DNA of 64,000 nt from DATHTC01 sp963746805 (GCA_963746805.1 CAVVCQ010000001.1:496001-560000); one strand, 5' to 3'. Shown: positions 33,215 through 43,189, counted from the first letter of the stretch. Notes: generated by a model from the sequence alone, not told the origin. A program made the numbers and translations.

Positions 33215-34877
33215 CTACGCCGCGGCTTCGGTCGGCTCGACCGGGACCCCGTACTCCGATTCGGCCGCATCGGGCGTGACGAGGCCGAGCTCGACGTCGC
33301 GCCGCACCGCAGCGTGGTCGCGCTCCTCCACCGGCCCGAAGCCTCCGCCCCCGCCGAGCTGGAGCTCGACGACGTCGCCGGGCTGCAGGTGGATCGGCGG
33401 GAAGGCCGTGAGCTCCTCGCCGTTCAGGAGCGCCCGCCCGCTCCGTCCCGGCGACCCGCGGTCGAGGCCCTGGGGGCGCGTCGTGATCCGGTCGGGCGTG
33501 AGGTTGAAGATCATCGGCGCCGAGCCGACGTGCTCGAACACGATGACCTGGCCGACCCCGCCGCGGTGGCGCCCGGGGCCGCCGCTGTCGGCCCACAGCT
33601 CCTTGCGGTGGAAGAGCACCGGCGCGTCGGTCTCGAGGATCTCGCACGGCGTGATCGTGCTGTTCTCGGGATACGAGACCGGGACCATCCCGTCGAGCGT
33701 CGGCATGCCGCCCCGGCCGCCGTGCGGGAGCATGTCCACGAGGTACGTGCCGCGGTCGGGCTCGCGGCCCATGAGCACGAGCGGCCAGATCCCGCCGCCG
33801 CTCGCCTGGACGTTCTCGCCGAAGATCGGCCAGAGCGCGCCGAACAGCACCTGGTTGATGTTGTTCGTCGTCTTCGCGCGCGCCTTGACGGGCGCGGGGA
33901 AGGTCGCGTTGAGGATGCAGCCCTCGGGCGCGGTGACGTGGATCGGCCGGAAGAGGCCCTCGTTGTTCGGCGTCTCCGGCGCGAGCGCGCACTTGAACGG
34001 GTACATGGACGTCGCGTACGTGCTGTTGTAGGCCGAGTTGATCGCGGCGTCCGGCCGCTGCGGCGAGCTGCCCGTGTAGTCGATCGCGATGTCGTCGCCG
34101 CGGATCGTCACCGCGACCTGCAGGTGCGCCGTCTCGACGTAGCCGTCGATGTCGAGGCCGTACTCGTAGACGCCGTCGGGGAGCGCCGCGATCCGGGCGC
34201 GCATGTGCCGCTCCGAGCGGTCGAGGATCTCGTCCGCGAGCGAGGCGAAGTCGAAGTCGAGCTCGTCGAGCAGCGCGGTGCAGCCGCTCCGCGCCGATCT
34301 TGGCGGCGCCGGCCATCGCGCGGAGGTCGCCGAGCAGGAGGTTCGGCACGCGGCAGTTCGCGCCCATGATCGAGAAGGCGAGCTCGTTCTCCTCGCCTGC
34401 CTCGTAGAGCTTGAACGGCGGCATGCACAGGCCCTCGGAGTAGACGTCGTTGCTCTCGATCTCGGCCGGGTGCCCGCCCACGTCGGACATGTGCGAGACG
34501 GTTCCGAGGAAGGCGACGACGCGCCCACGCCGGAAGACGGGGCGGAGGAGGATGTAGTCGGGCAGGTGACCCGTGCCGATCCAGGGGTCGTTGGTCGCGA
34601 GGACGTCGCCCTCGCGCAGCGTCTCCACGGGGAAGCGCTCGAGCAGCACCTTCGCCGTCCGCGGGTAGACCTTCGTGAACGTCGCCGTGCTCCACGTCGA
34701 CTGGCACAGCGACCGCGCATCGGCGTCGGTGAGGATGCACGCGAAGTCGCGGCCCTCGCTCAGGATCGTCGAGAAGGTCGTCCGGACGATGCTCTGGTCG
34801 ACCTCGTTCATGATCGTGATCAGCCGTTGCCAGAGCATGTCCAGCGTGATCGGATCGAAGGCGGAGCGACGGGTCAC
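33215..34877 (-). CDS. hyuB: Hydantoinase B subunit (HyuB), copy 1, with one +1 frameshift
   Basis: N-terminal part: FDPITLDMLWQRLITIMNEVD, SEGRDFACIL, ATNDPWIGTGHLPDY and GTVSHMSDVGGHPAE, all HyuB hallmarks. After about residue 198 the frame shifts near 34272-34276, where one extra base turns LLDELDFDF into an out-of-frame run. Downstream the frame resumes to the end with NNEGLFRPIHVTAPEG and LPHGGRGGMPTLDGM. Removing the base gives 553 residues, close to the 545 of copy 2. It probably forms the hydantoinase with HyuA. GTG 34877 chosen; TTG 34886 possible. It diverges from hyuB copy 2 around operator copy 2. Confidence 0.85.
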
Positions 34878-34910
34878 GGGGCTCAACGCTAGCGCCCTCC
34901 CCGACGTATA

Positions 34911-34925
34911 GTCAACTGTCGACAG
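34911..34925. promoter_or_regulatory. Operator copy 2, shared by divergent hyuB genes
   Basis: GTCAACTGTCGACAG. On the + strand it overlaps a good -10 box, TATAGT (34907-34912), and ends one base before ATG 34927. On the minus strand TTGACT within it may be the -35 box for hyuB copy 1. One protein bound here could silence both genes. Confidence 0.82.
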
Positions 34926-34926
34926 C

Positions 34927-36564
34927 ATGGACGGGATCACGCTCGAGATCATGTGGAACCGCCTCATCGCGGTGATGAACGAGATCGACGACGCGATCGT
35001 CCGCACCTCGTTCTCGACGATCGTCGGCGAGAGCCGCGACTTCGGCTACATCCTCACGGACGAGCGCGGCCGCTCCCTCTGCCAGTCGACGTTCAGCCCG
35101 CCGAACTTCTGCGTCGTGCTGCCGCGGACGGCGAAGGTGCTGCTGGAGCGCTTCCCCGTGGAGACGCTGCGCGAGGGCGACGTCCTCGCCACGAACGACC
35201 CCTGGATCGGGACGGGCCACCTGCCCGACTTCGTGATGATCAGCCCCGTCTTCGCGCGCGGCCGAGTCGTGGCGTTCATCGGCAGCATCGCGCACGTCTC
35301 CGACGTCGGCGGTCACGCGGGGGACATCGAGGCGCTCGACGTCTTCCAGGAGGGCCTGCGCCTCCCGCCGGCGAGGCTCTACCGCGGCGGCGAACCGAGT
35401 ACCGAGCTCTTCGATCTGATCGCGGCGAACTGCCGTGTCCCGGAGCTCGTCCTCGGCGATCTCCACGCCATGATCGGGACGCACCGGATCGGCGCCCGCC
35501 GCCTGCGCGAGTTCCTCGACGACTACGGCCTCGACGACCTCACCTCGCTCGCGCGCGAGATCCACGGCCGCTCGGAGACGGTGATGCGCGACCGGATCGA
35601 GGCGCTGCCCGACGGGCGCTACGAGTTCGGCCTCGACATCGACGGCTACGAGGAGGTCGTCCACCTCCACGCGACGATCGACATCCGCGGCCGCGACGTG
35701 TTCGTCGACTACGCGGGCACGTCGCCGCAGCGCGTGGGCGCGGCGATCAACTGCGTCTACAACACGACGTTCGCGTCGACGATGTTCCCGTTCAAGTGCG
35801 CGCTCGTGCCCGAGGTGCCGAACAACGAGGGGCTGTTCCGGCCGATCCACGTGACCGCGCCGCCCGGCTCGATCCTCAACGCGACGTTCCCGCACCCGGT
35901 GAAGTCGCGGGCGAAGACGACCAACAACCTGAACCAGGTGATCTTCGGCGCGGTCTGGCCGGTGCTCGGAGAGCGGGCGCAGGCCGGGAGCGGCTCGATC
36001 TGGCCGTTCACACTGCGCGGCGACGAGCCGGGCTACGGGCGTTTCGTCGTCGACATGCTCCCGCACGGCGGCCGCGGCGCCCTGCCCGAGCTGGACGGGA
36101 TGGTGCCGGTCGCCTTCCCGCACAACAGCGTCGTGACGCCGTGCGAGGTGATGGAGGCGAAGGCGCCCGTGCTCTTCCTCCGCAAGGAGCTGCGGCCGGA
36201 CTCGGCCGGGCCCGGACGCCGGCGCGGGGGCGTCGGCCAGGTGATCGCGCTCCGGCACGTCGGGCGCTCGGAGATGATCCTCAGCCTGATCCCGGACAAG
36301 GTCGTGTGTCGCGCGCCGGGGCTCGCGGGCGGGGAGCCCGGCGTCCTCGGCGAGGCGCTGTTGAACGGTCACCGGCTGGAGCGGTTCCCGCCGATCCGCT
36401 TCGCGCCCGGGGACGAGCTCGAGCTCCGGCTGCCGGGCGCCGGCGGGTTCGGGCCGGCGGAGGAGCGTGACCCGGCCGACGTCGAGCGCGACGTCGCGAT
36501 GGGTTACGTCTCCGCCGCGGCCGCCGAGGCCGCATACGGGCTCGCTACGGCGGCGCCACGCTGA
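34927..36564 (+). CDS. hyuB: Hydantoinase B subunit (HyuB), copy 2
   Basis: 545 residues, intact. Contains GITLEIMWNRLIAVMNEID, GESRDFGYIL, ATNDPWIGTGHLPDF, AHVSDVGGHAGDIE, NNEGLFRPIHVTAPPGS, LPHGGRGALPELDGM and the terminal APGDELELRLPGAGGFG. It parallels copy 1 throughout. Two B subunits for one A subunit suggests either alternative partners of HyuA for different substrates or a hetero-oligomer. The mRNA is probably almost leaderless. Its 3' end overlaps that of the convergent EamA gene by 20 bp. Confidence 0.92.
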   Translation: MDGITLEIMWNRLIAVMNEIDDAIVRTSFSTIVGESRDFGYILTDERGRSLCQSTFSPPNFCVVLPRTAKVLLERFPVETLREGDVLATNDPWIGTGHLPDFVMISPVFARGRVVAFIGSIAHVSDVGGHAGDIEALDVFQEGLRLPPARLYRGGEPSTELFDLIAANCRVPELVLGDLHAMIGTHRIGARRLREFLDDYGLDDLTSLAREIHGRSETVMRDRIEALPDGRYEFGLDIDGYEEVVHLHATIDIRGRDVFVDYAGTSPQRVGAAINCVYNTTFASTMFPFKCALVPEVPNNEGLFRPIHVTAPPGSILNATFPHPVKSRAKTTNNLNQVIFGAVWPVLGERAQAGSGSIWPFTLRGDEPGYGRFVVDMLPHGGRGALPELDGMVPVAFPHNSVVTPCEVMEAKAPVLFLRKELRPDSAGPGRRRGGVGQVIALRHVGRSEMILSLIPDKVVCRAPGLAGGEPGVLGEALLNGHRLERFPPIRFAPGDELELRLPGAGGFGPAEERDPADVERDVAMGYVSAAAAEAAYGLATAAPR

Positions 36565-37447
36565 GGACGAAGAGACCGACGCCGAGGAGCCCGATCCCCG
36601 TCCACTGCAGATGCGACGGCCGCTCGTGGAAGAGGACGACGGCGCCGATCACCGCGAGCGCGCGGCCGCTCTGCGAGACGAGGCCGACGAGCCACGCCGG
36701 CGCGTCGAGCAGGGCGTACGCGAACGCCAGGAACGCGATCGCGTCGACGACCCCGAGCGCGAGGAGGAGGCCGACGAGGCGCAGGTCCCAGTCGTGCGCC
36801 GTCGTCTGGCGCGGGTCGAAGGCGCTCGCGATCGCGGCGCGCCGCCAGACGAGGAGCGACACCACCACGGCGAGCGCGACGATCGTGAACGTGCGCTGCG
36901 TGATGATCGCCTGGAGCGGCCCGAGCTCGCGGATCGGATCGCGGACGATCGCGTTCGCGACCGAGCCGAGCGCGACGCCGACGACGCCGTAGAGCGGGCC
37001 GGGCCCGGCGAGCCGCGTGCCGCCCGGGGTCCGCCGCAGCGAGGCCAGGACCACACCCGCCGCCGTCACGGCCACGCCGACCCACTGTCCGGCCGACGGC
37101 CGTTCGCCGAGCAGGAAGAACGCCGCGGCCACCGTCGCGGCCCCGGTCGCGCTCGCGATCGTGCTCGTGACCGCCACGGGCCCGAGGCGCAGGCTCTCGA
37201 TCGCGGCGAGGTAGGCGAAGGCGACGAGCGTCCCGGCGAGGAGGAGGGTGAGCGTCGAGTCGCGGTCGGGCGAGAAGGAGATCCGGGCGCCGGCGGCGAT
37301 CACCGCGATCGGCAGGAGCGCGAGGACGAGCGTCGCCGCGGTCGCGAGCACCGTGCCGACCCAGCGCGAGGCGACGGCGAGCAGCAGGCTGCTGGTGCCG
37401 AGCGCCGCCGCCGCGACGACGCTCAGGACGAGCCCGTCGCGCAGCAC
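36545..37447 (-). CDS. EamA/DMT family transporter, first
   Basis: 300 residues with about ten membrane spans in two EamA repeats (first about 1-135, second about 150-298); GERPSAGQWVGVAVTAAGVVL and HERPSHLQWTGIGLLGVGL are the matching ends of the repeats. Drug/metabolite superfamily members often export amino acids or metabolites. GTG 37447. It ends the unit aminotransferase, dehydrogenase, M24 protein, EamA. Confidence 0.87.
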   Translation of the reverse strand: MLRDGLVLSVVAAAALGTSSLLLAVASRWVGTVLATAATLVLALLPIAVIAAGARISFSPDRDSTLTLLLAGTLVAFAYLAAIESLRLGPVAVTSTIASATGAATVAAAFFLLGERPSAGQWVGVAVTAAGVVLASLRRTPGGTRLAGPGPLYGVVGVALGSVANAIVRDPIRELGPLQAIITQRTFTIVALAVVVSLLVWRRAAIASAFDPRQTTAHDWDLRLVGLLLALGVVDAIAFLAFAYALLDAPAWLVGLVSQSGRALAVIGAVVLFHERPSHLQWTGIGLLGVGLFVLSVAPP

Positions 37448-37479
37448 GCGCTACGACACGTCAGGCGGGGGCGCGAGGC

Positions 37480-38610
37480 TCACCGATCGAGGATCACCCA
37501 CTCCTCGACGTCGTACGTGAGCCGCCGGCCGCCGCCGGGCGTGACGAGCACGTTGTCGCCGACGCTGACGAGGCCGGCCCGCGCGCGCGTCGCGTCGTCC
37601 AGCCGGGCGTCCGGGTGGAGGCTGAGCACCATTCCCTCCCGGAGCTCCCGATGCTTCCCGGGCACCCACGGCGGCTCGAGCGAGTCGATCCCGATCCCGT
37701 GCGCGCTGTACAGCACGCTGCCCTCGGCGGTCAGGCCGTGCCGGGCGTAGACGCGGTCGCGGGCAGCGAGGATCTCCTCCGACGACACGCCGGGGCGCAT
37801 CGTCTCGCGACAGGCCTCGAACGTCTCCACGCGGGCCTCCCACACGCGCCGCACGTCGTCGGGCGGCGGCCCGAACGAGTAGCAGCGCCGCAGCTCGAGC
37901 CAGTAACCCGACGGGCCGCCCCACTCGAGGTCGACCACGAACACGTCGTCGCGCTCGAGCGGCTCGTCGAGCCCGTGGCTGAAGCCGGCCATCGGCGGTC
38001 GCGAGAGCATCGCGATCCCGTCGACGCAGCCGTGCTGGCGGCAGAGCCGGTGCGCCTCGGCGAGCACGTCGCGGATGAGCGTCCCCGGCCGGAGCTCCGC
38101 CGCGAGCGCGTCGAACACCGTGCGGAGGATCGCCGACGTCTCCTCGAGGTTCGCCAGCTCCTCGGCGCTCTTGCTCGCGCGGAGGTCGTCCAGGGCGTCC
38201 GTGGCATCGACGAGCTCGAGGCCCGGCGCGGCCTGCCGGAGCTCGGCGAGGTGAGCGGGAGCCGCGAGGTCGCCGAGACCCCACACGCCGACGGTGCCGG
38301 AGGACGGCAGCGTTGCGGCGAGGCCGCGGCCGGGCTCCTGCGTGACCTCGACCTCGTCCGCCCACGGGCGGTCCGGCTCGACGTGCGCGAACCCGGCAAG
38401 CGGGTCGGCAAAGAAGGCCGTCGCCCCGTCGTGGAGCGCGAGGTAGCCCCAGCCGGCCCACTGGTAGACGTCGGCGCACCACTGAATGCGCCCCCGGACG
38501 AACTCGTCGCCGCGGCCGCAGACGACGAGGGCGTCGAAGCCGTGGTCACCGGCGAGAGCGCGGAGCGCGTCGCGACGTCGCGCGCGCTCGCCGTCGGACG
38601 CGCCGCGCAC
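37480..38610 (-). CDS. Creatinase-like M24 family protein, first
   Basis: 376 residues: creatinase N-terminal domain (about 1-130, with RGDEFVRGRIQWCADVYQWAG) and pita-bread domain (about 140-376). Metal-ligand positions of true aminopeptidases are changed: the second Asp is Glu (DLEWGGPSGYWLELRRCYSFG), and the last Glu region reads GDNVLVT, while His is kept in HGIGIDSLEPPW. This fits metal-free, creatinase-like amidinohydrolases better than prolidases. GTG 38610. Very similar to the protein at 45671; a third relative is at 43186. Confidence 0.87.
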   Translation of the reverse strand: MRGASDGERARRRDALRALAGDHGFDALVVCGRGDEFVRGRIQWCADVYQWAGWGYLALHDGATAFFADPLAGFAHVEPDRPWADEVEVTQEPGRGLAATLPSSGTVGVWGLGDLAAPAHLAELRQAAPGLELVDATDALDDLRASKSAEELANLEETSAILRTVFDALAAELRPGTLIRDVLAEAHRLCRQHGCVDGIAMLSRPPMAGFSHGLDEPLERDDVFVVDLEWGGPSGYWLELRRCYSFGPPPDDVRRVWEARVETFEACRETMRPGVSSEEILAARDRVYARHGLTAEGSVLYSAHGIGIDSLEPPWVPGKHRELREGMVLSLHPDARLDDATRARAGLVSVGDNVLVTPGGGRRLTYDVEEWVILDR

Positions 38611-38612
38611 GG

Positions 38613-39554
38613 CTACGGCTCCGCCGCGAGCGAGCGGGCGGCGTCTCCCAACTCGAGGAGCCGTGACTCGGCGATCGGGATGCCGCCGGTGTGGGGCGTG
38701 AGCACGAGGTTCGGCGCCTGCAGCAGCGGGCTGTCGGCCGGAAGCGGCTCCAGCCAGAACACGTCGAGCGCGGCGCCGGCGAGCTTCCCGCTCTCGAGGG
38801 CGCGGAGCAGCGCCGCCTCGTCGACGAGCCGGCCGCGCGCCGTGTTGACGAGGAACGAGCCGCCGCGCATGAGCCCGAAGGCGCGGTCGTCCATCAGCCG
38901 CTCCGTCTCGGGGACGAACCGGTTGTGGAGCGAGACGACGTGGGAGCGGGCGAGCAGGTCCTCGAACGAGGCGTAGGCGACGCCCAGGCGCTCCTCGTCC
39001 CCGGGCGGGAGCCGGTTCGGCTTGGTGTAGAGCACCTGCGCGCCGAACGCGCCGAGGATCCGCGCCACGTGACGGCCGATCTGGCCGATCCCGACCAGGC
39101 CGACCGTCTTGCCGTAGAGCGCCTCCCAGCGCTCGAGGCCCGTCCAGTTGAAGGCGTACGACTCCTGCGTGGTGACCGCAGGCTCGACGCCGCCGGCGAC
39201 GAGGCCCGACCGGAGCTCCGCGGACACCCGCGGGTACCGCTTCAGGAGCACGAGCATCGACATCACCGCGTGCTCCGCGACGCTGTACAGCGACGGCGAA
39301 GGCACGGCCGAGACCGTGATGCCCCGAGCCGCACAGGCGTCGGCGTCGACGGTGCCGCTGCCAAGCTCGATCCGGACGACGCGGCGCACGTTCGGCGCCC
39401 GCTCGAGGGTCTCGGCGTCGACCGTCCCCTCGCGGACGAACAGGGCGTCGGCGGCGTCCGCGTCCCCGACCGCCCATCCGTCGGGGAGGGAGTCACGCAG
39501 CGCCGCGAGCTGGTCGTCGGGAAGCTCCTCGACGAGCCCGAGGACGGGCGTCAC
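38613..39554 (-). CDS. D-isomer-specific 2-hydroxyacid dehydrogenase family protein
   Basis: 313 residues. NAD-binding VGLVGIGQIGRHVARILGAFG, Arg motif VNTARGRLVDEAAL, and catalytic His region LTPHTGG are present. The family reduces 2-oxoacids such as hydroxypyruvate. GTG 39554 overlaps the stop of the aminotransferase gene (GTGA), which suggests coupled steps: transamination to a 2-oxoacid, then reduction. Confidence 0.9.
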   Translation of the reverse strand: MTPVLGLVEELPDDQLAALRDSLPDGWAVGDADAADALFVREGTVDAETLERAPNVRRVVRIELGSGTVDADACAARGITVSAVPSPSLYSVAEHAVMSMLVLLKRYPRVSAELRSGLVAGGVEPAVTTQESYAFNWTGLERWEALYGKTVGLVGIGQIGRHVARILGAFGAQVLYTKPNRLPPGDEERLGVAYASFEDLLARSHVVSLHNRFVPETERLMDDRAFGLMRGGSFLVNTARGRLVDEAALLRALESGKLAGAALDVFWLEPLPADSPLLQAPNLVLTPHTGGIPIAESRLLELGDAARSLAAEP

Positions 39555-40762
39555 GATCCCCGGCACTCCCGGTACACGGTCGCGAACCGGCGGAGGGCCT
39601 CCTCGAGCTGGTCGTCGGGGGCGAGGAACGAGATCCGGATGTAGCCCTCGCCCTCGGGGCCGTACATCGACCCGGGGAAGAAGAGGATCCCGTGGTCGGT
39701 CACCGCCCGGCGGCACAGCTCCAGCGACGGCACGCCGGCGCCGCTGACGTTCGCCCAGAAGTAGAAGGCGCCGCGCGGCAGGCTGTACGTGACGCCGAGC
39801 TCGTCGAAGGTCGCGGCCATCAGGTCGCGGCGCCGCGTGTAGGTGGCCATCATCGGCTCGAAGTGGTCCTGCGGGCCCGTGAGCGCGGCGAGCGCCGCGT
39901 ACTGCGACGGCGTCGGCGTCGAGATCGTCAGCGAGTGCCGGGGCTCGAGCGCCGCCTGGATGTAGTCCGCCGGCCCGGCGAAGTAGCCGACCCGGAACCC
40001 GGTCATCGAGTACGCCTTCGAGAACCCGTTGATGACGATCGTCCGATCGAGCATCCCGTCGAGCGAGGCGATGCTGACGTGCTCGAAGTCGTCGTAGACG
40101 ACCTTCTCGTACAGCTCGTCGGAGAGGACGGTGAGGTCGTGGCGGCGTGCCACCTCGGCGAGCCCTTCGAGTGTCTCGCGCGTCAGTGCGGCCGCGGTCG
40201 GGTTGCTGGGGGACACGATCGCGAGGAGCTTCGTGCGGTCGGTGATCCGCTGCTCGACTTCGGAGGCGTGCATCTGGAAGTCGTCCCGCTCGTGGGTCGG
40301 GACCGCGATCGGCACGCCCCCGGCGAGCACGATGTTCGCCTCGTAGGCCATGTAGAACGGGGCCGCGAGGATGACCTCGTCGCCGGGGTCGAGCAGGGTC
40401 TGCATGACGACCGCGAGCGCCTCCTGCGCGCCCGTCGTGACGATGATCTGCGACGCGGGGTCGTACTCGAGGCCGTTGTCCTGCCGGAACTTCTCCGCGA
40501 TCGCCTCGCGCAACGCGGGGAGGCCGGCCGGGTTCGTGTACGTCGTGAAGCCGGCGTCGAGCGCCTCCTTCGCGGCCGCGATGATGTGCGGAGGCGTCGG
40601 GATGTCGGGCTCTCCGCGGCCGAGCGTGATCACGTCACCGCGCGCCTCGGCGAGCTTGAGGAGCTGGAAGAAGGGACTCTCGCGTCCGCCCCGGATCCGC
40701 GTCGCGCGCTCCGCGAGCGCCGCGCGGGGCCTCGACATCGCGTGGCTCTCGGTCGTCGCCAT
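39551..40762 (-). CDS. Class I/II pyridoxal-phosphate aminotransferase
   Basis: 403 residues, aspartate aminotransferase fold. The PLP Lys is in INGFSKAYSMTGFRVGY; SPSNPTAAALTRE holds the conserved Asn-Pro, and LPRGAFYFW is near the C-terminus. ATG 40762 chosen from GGAGGTGG upstream; an alternative TTG at 40792 lies inside the operator. First gene of the unit with the 2-hydroxyacid dehydrogenase, M24 protein and EamA transporter. Confidence 0.9.
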   Translation of the reverse strand: MATTESHAMSRPRAALAERATRIRGGRESPFFQLLKLAEARGDVITLGRGEPDIPTPPHIIAAAKEALDAGFTTYTNPAGLPALREAIAEKFRQDNGLEYDPASQIIVTTGAQEALAVVMQTLLDPGDEVILAAPFYMAYEANIVLAGGVPIAVPTHERDDFQMHASEVEQRITDRTKLLAIVSPSNPTAAALTRETLEGLAEVARRHDLTVLSDELYEKVVYDDFEHVSIASLDGMLDRTIVINGFSKAYSMTGFRVGYFAGPADYIQAALEPRHSLTISTPTPSQYAALAALTGPQDHFEPMMATYTRRRDLMAATFDELGVTYSLPRGAFYFWANVSGAGVPSLELCRRAVTDHGILFFPGSMYGPEGEGYIRISFLAPDDQLEEALRRFATVYRECRGS

Positions 40763-40787
40763 CGTCGCCACCTCCGCTCGAAAAACC

Positions 40788-40802
40788 GTCAACTGTCGAC
40801 AG
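40788..40802. promoter_or_regulatory. Operator copy 3, upstream of the aminotransferase gene
   Basis: GTCAACTGTCGACAG. For the minus strand a promoter reads TTGACA (40830-40835) and TAGCCT (40806-40811), spaced 18 bp; the operator covers the start of transcription just downstream of the -10 box. Confidence 0.8.
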
Positions 40803-40831
40803 CCGAGGCTAACCGGCGCTCTCGACGGCTG

Positions 40832-41752
40832 TCAAGCCGACCGGAGCGCCGCCGCCGGGTCGAGCGCGAGCCGCTCCAGGAGCGCCCGCAGCTCCCGGGA
40901 GGTGCCCTCGTCGAGCGGCGGCGCGGGCTCCCGGACGTGGGCGTCGTCGATGAGCCCGCGGAGCACGTACAGCTCCTTCCGGATCCCGAGCCCGATCGCC
41001 TCCTGGAACTCGAAGCGGATCAGGGGGAGGACGCGGAAGAACGTCGCGGCGGCCGCGTCCTGGTCGCCGGTGGCGTACGCGCGCCAGACCTCGAGCAGCA
41101 GCTCCGGGAAGGCGAAGCCCGTCATCGTCCCGTGCGCGCCGCGCGCCAGCTCCTCGAGGAAGAACACGCCGCCGAGGCCGCCGAAGACCTTGAGGCCGGG
41201 AACCTCGTCGCGGATGCCGGCGACCTTCGGCGGTGTCGGCGGGTCCTCGAGCTTGATCGACCGGACCTGCGGGGCGGCCGCGGCGATGCGCGCCACGAGC
41301 TCGACGGGGAGCGGTACCCCGCTCGACGCGGGATGGTCCTGGAGCACGACCTCGAGCTCGAGCCCCTCGGCGCTGTCGGCGAAGTAGGAGACGAGGACGT
41401 CGTCCCCCGCGGCGCGGTCGAGGCGGGGCGGCGCGATCAGGACGGCCGCGGCACCCGCGGCCTGCGCGCTCCGCGCGAGCGCGCGCGTGCCGGCGACGCT
41501 CGGGTGCGTGACGCCGACGACGACGGGCATCTCCCCGGCGGCCCGGATGCTCGTCTCGACGACGGCGCGCCGCTCGTCGGGCACGAGCTTCGGGGCCTCG
41601 CCCATGACGCCGAGGACGAGCACGCCCTCGATCCCCGTCGAGGCGAGGAACGAGACGAGCCGCTCGAGCGACGGCAGGTCGAGGCTGCCGCCGGCGGTGA
41701 AGGGAGTCGGGACGACGGTGTAGACGCCGTCGGGCAGCGAGGAGCCGCTCAT
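40832..41752 (-). CDS. Dihydrodipicolinate synthase/N-acetylneuraminate lyase family protein
   Basis: 306 residues, TIM-barrel class I aldolase family. VVPTPFTAGGSLD start, GVMGEAPKL where GxxGE is expected, and Schiff-base Lys in SIKLEDPPTP. The usual YNxP Tyr motif is replaced by LQDHPASSG, so the substrate or chemistry probably differs from lysine biosynthesis; pyruvate-dependent retro-aldol cleavage is a reasonable guess. ATG 41752 overlaps the preceding stop (ATGA). Last gene of the amidohydrolase unit. Confidence 0.85.
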   Translation of the reverse strand: MSGSSLPDGVYTVVPTPFTAGGSLDLPSLERLVSFLASTGIEGVLVLGVMGEAPKLVPDERRAVVETSIRAAGEMPVVVGVTHPSVAGTRALARSAQAAGAAAVLIAPPRLDRAAGDDVLVSYFADSAEGLELEVVLQDHPASSGVPLPVELVARIAAAAPQVRSIKLEDPPTPPKVAGIRDEVPGLKVFGGLGGVFFLEELARGAHGTMTGFAFPELLLEVWRAYATGDQDAAAATFFRVLPLIRFEFQEAIGLGIRKELYVLRGLIDDAHVREPAPPLDEGTSRELRALLERLALDPAAALRSA

Positions 41753-43189
41753 TCGACCCCGGCGGCCGCAGGCTCGAAGAGCCCGAGCTCGCGGAGCGCG
41801 TCGGCGCCGCCGTCGAGCGTCGTCAGGTTCATCCCCGCATACGCCGGGCCGTAGATGACGCCGTGCGCGCCGGCGCGGTAGGTCGCGAGCACGCTGCGCC
41901 GGACGATGTCGGGCGTGCACTCCGCCTGGTCGGCCCGCGACCGCGGCGCGTCGACACCGACGCCCATGTACACGCGGAGCTTCCCGTCGACCGCCTCCAG
42001 CGTGTCCCGCGCCTGGCCGAAGACGTACGTGTCCGGGTCGAGCCCCGTCTGGACGATCTCGGCCCAGCGCGCCTCGCGGAGCCCGAGCACCGCCTTCGCC
42101 AGCTCGATCACCTGGTCGGGGTCGAGGTCACGGAAGATCGTCTGGAGGAGCGGTGTCCACTCGTCCGAGAAGATCCCGCCGGACTGGTGCTGGTAGACGA
42201 TCGGCTTGACCCAGTCGGCCCACTGCGTCTGCTCGTCCCACGGCCACTGCGCCTTCCGCCACGGGTTCAGGTGGTTCCGGTTCCAGACGTTGAGCCCGAA
42301 CTCGAGCTCGGGGTCGCAGAACTTCACGATCCCGTAGAGCTCGCGGTCGAGGGCCTTGTTCCGCTCCACCCAGAACCGCTCCCAGAGGAGCGCCTCGGGG
42401 TGGCTGTAGAGGACGCGGAGGAACTCGACGACCGCCCCGTCGACGGCGGGACCGCCCGCGCGCAGCGCCGACGCGACCTCCCAGACGGCGTGCGAGGCGG
42501 CCCGGGCGCGCTCGACGTCGATGCCCTCGCGGGACGCCAGCTCCGCGCAGTGCCGGCAGAAGCAGTGCGGCGCCTTCCCGGTCAGCGCGGCATCGATCGG
42601 GCTGCGGCGCTCGTTGCACCACATGATCCCGTCGATCGCGTAGTTGCGGCAGTGGTCCTCGACGAGCGCGTGCAGCCAGTTGCGGTAGTCCGGGTTGTTG
42701 AGGCACGGCTCCGAGGTCGTGCGGCCGAGCGTGTCGATCTGGAGCACCTGCGGCAGGTTCGGGATGTCGACCGACTCCGTCGACCCGTGGCCGCTGTAGT
42801 TGAACATCGGCTCCATCAGGTCGATGTACGTGCGCATGCCGCGCGCGCGTGTGTGCGGGAGCACGTGCTCGAGGATGTCGACGCCGGCCAGCTCGTCGTC
42901 CGCGCGCGCGGAACTCCTTGATGAACGTGTTCCGGTAGTAGTCGGGCCGCGGGTGGAGGAAGGAGCCGCCGCGCAGCGGGGTCGCCGTCTGGGCGCCGTG
43001 GTCGGGCCAGCCCTCCAGCTCCCAGGAGACGCGGCGCCCGACCTTGAGCGCGAGCCAGGACACCGTCCCGAGCAGGAGGACGTTGATCCCGAAGCGCTGC
43101 TCGAAGCTGTCGAGGAGCGGCTCGACGCCCTCGTCGGCCACGCTGATCGGGCCGAGCTGCACGCCGACGAAGCGGTCGCCGTCGGTCAC
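41749..43189 (-). CDS. Glycoside hydrolase-like TIM-barrel protein, with one +1 frameshift
   Basis: GTG 43189 (GGAGGTG upstream) opens MTDGDRFVGVQLGPISVADEG... and the frame stays open to a (CG)5 run at 42901-42910, where it shifts; the other frame then continues to 41749. Dropping one base gives 479 residues. Features: HVLPHTRARGMRTYIDLMEP, DGIMWCNERRSPID and a Cys-rich CFCRHCAEL. The organisation resembles uncharacterised TIM-barrel proteins annotated as putative glycosyl hydrolases; no catalytic residues can be named. It overlaps both neighbours by 4 bp, so it belongs to the same unit. Confidence 0.7.

Noticed and set aside
40829..40841. CTGTCAAGCCGAC as a seventh operator
   Set aside because: Only one half matches, and it overlaps both the end of the aldolase-family gene and a good -35 box; kept as promoter, not operator.
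42901..42910. Loss of one CG unit instead of a +1 insertion in the GH-like gene
   Set aside because: Formally possible at this (CG)5 run, but the +1 reading agrees with the other eight sites; not separable from sequence alone.
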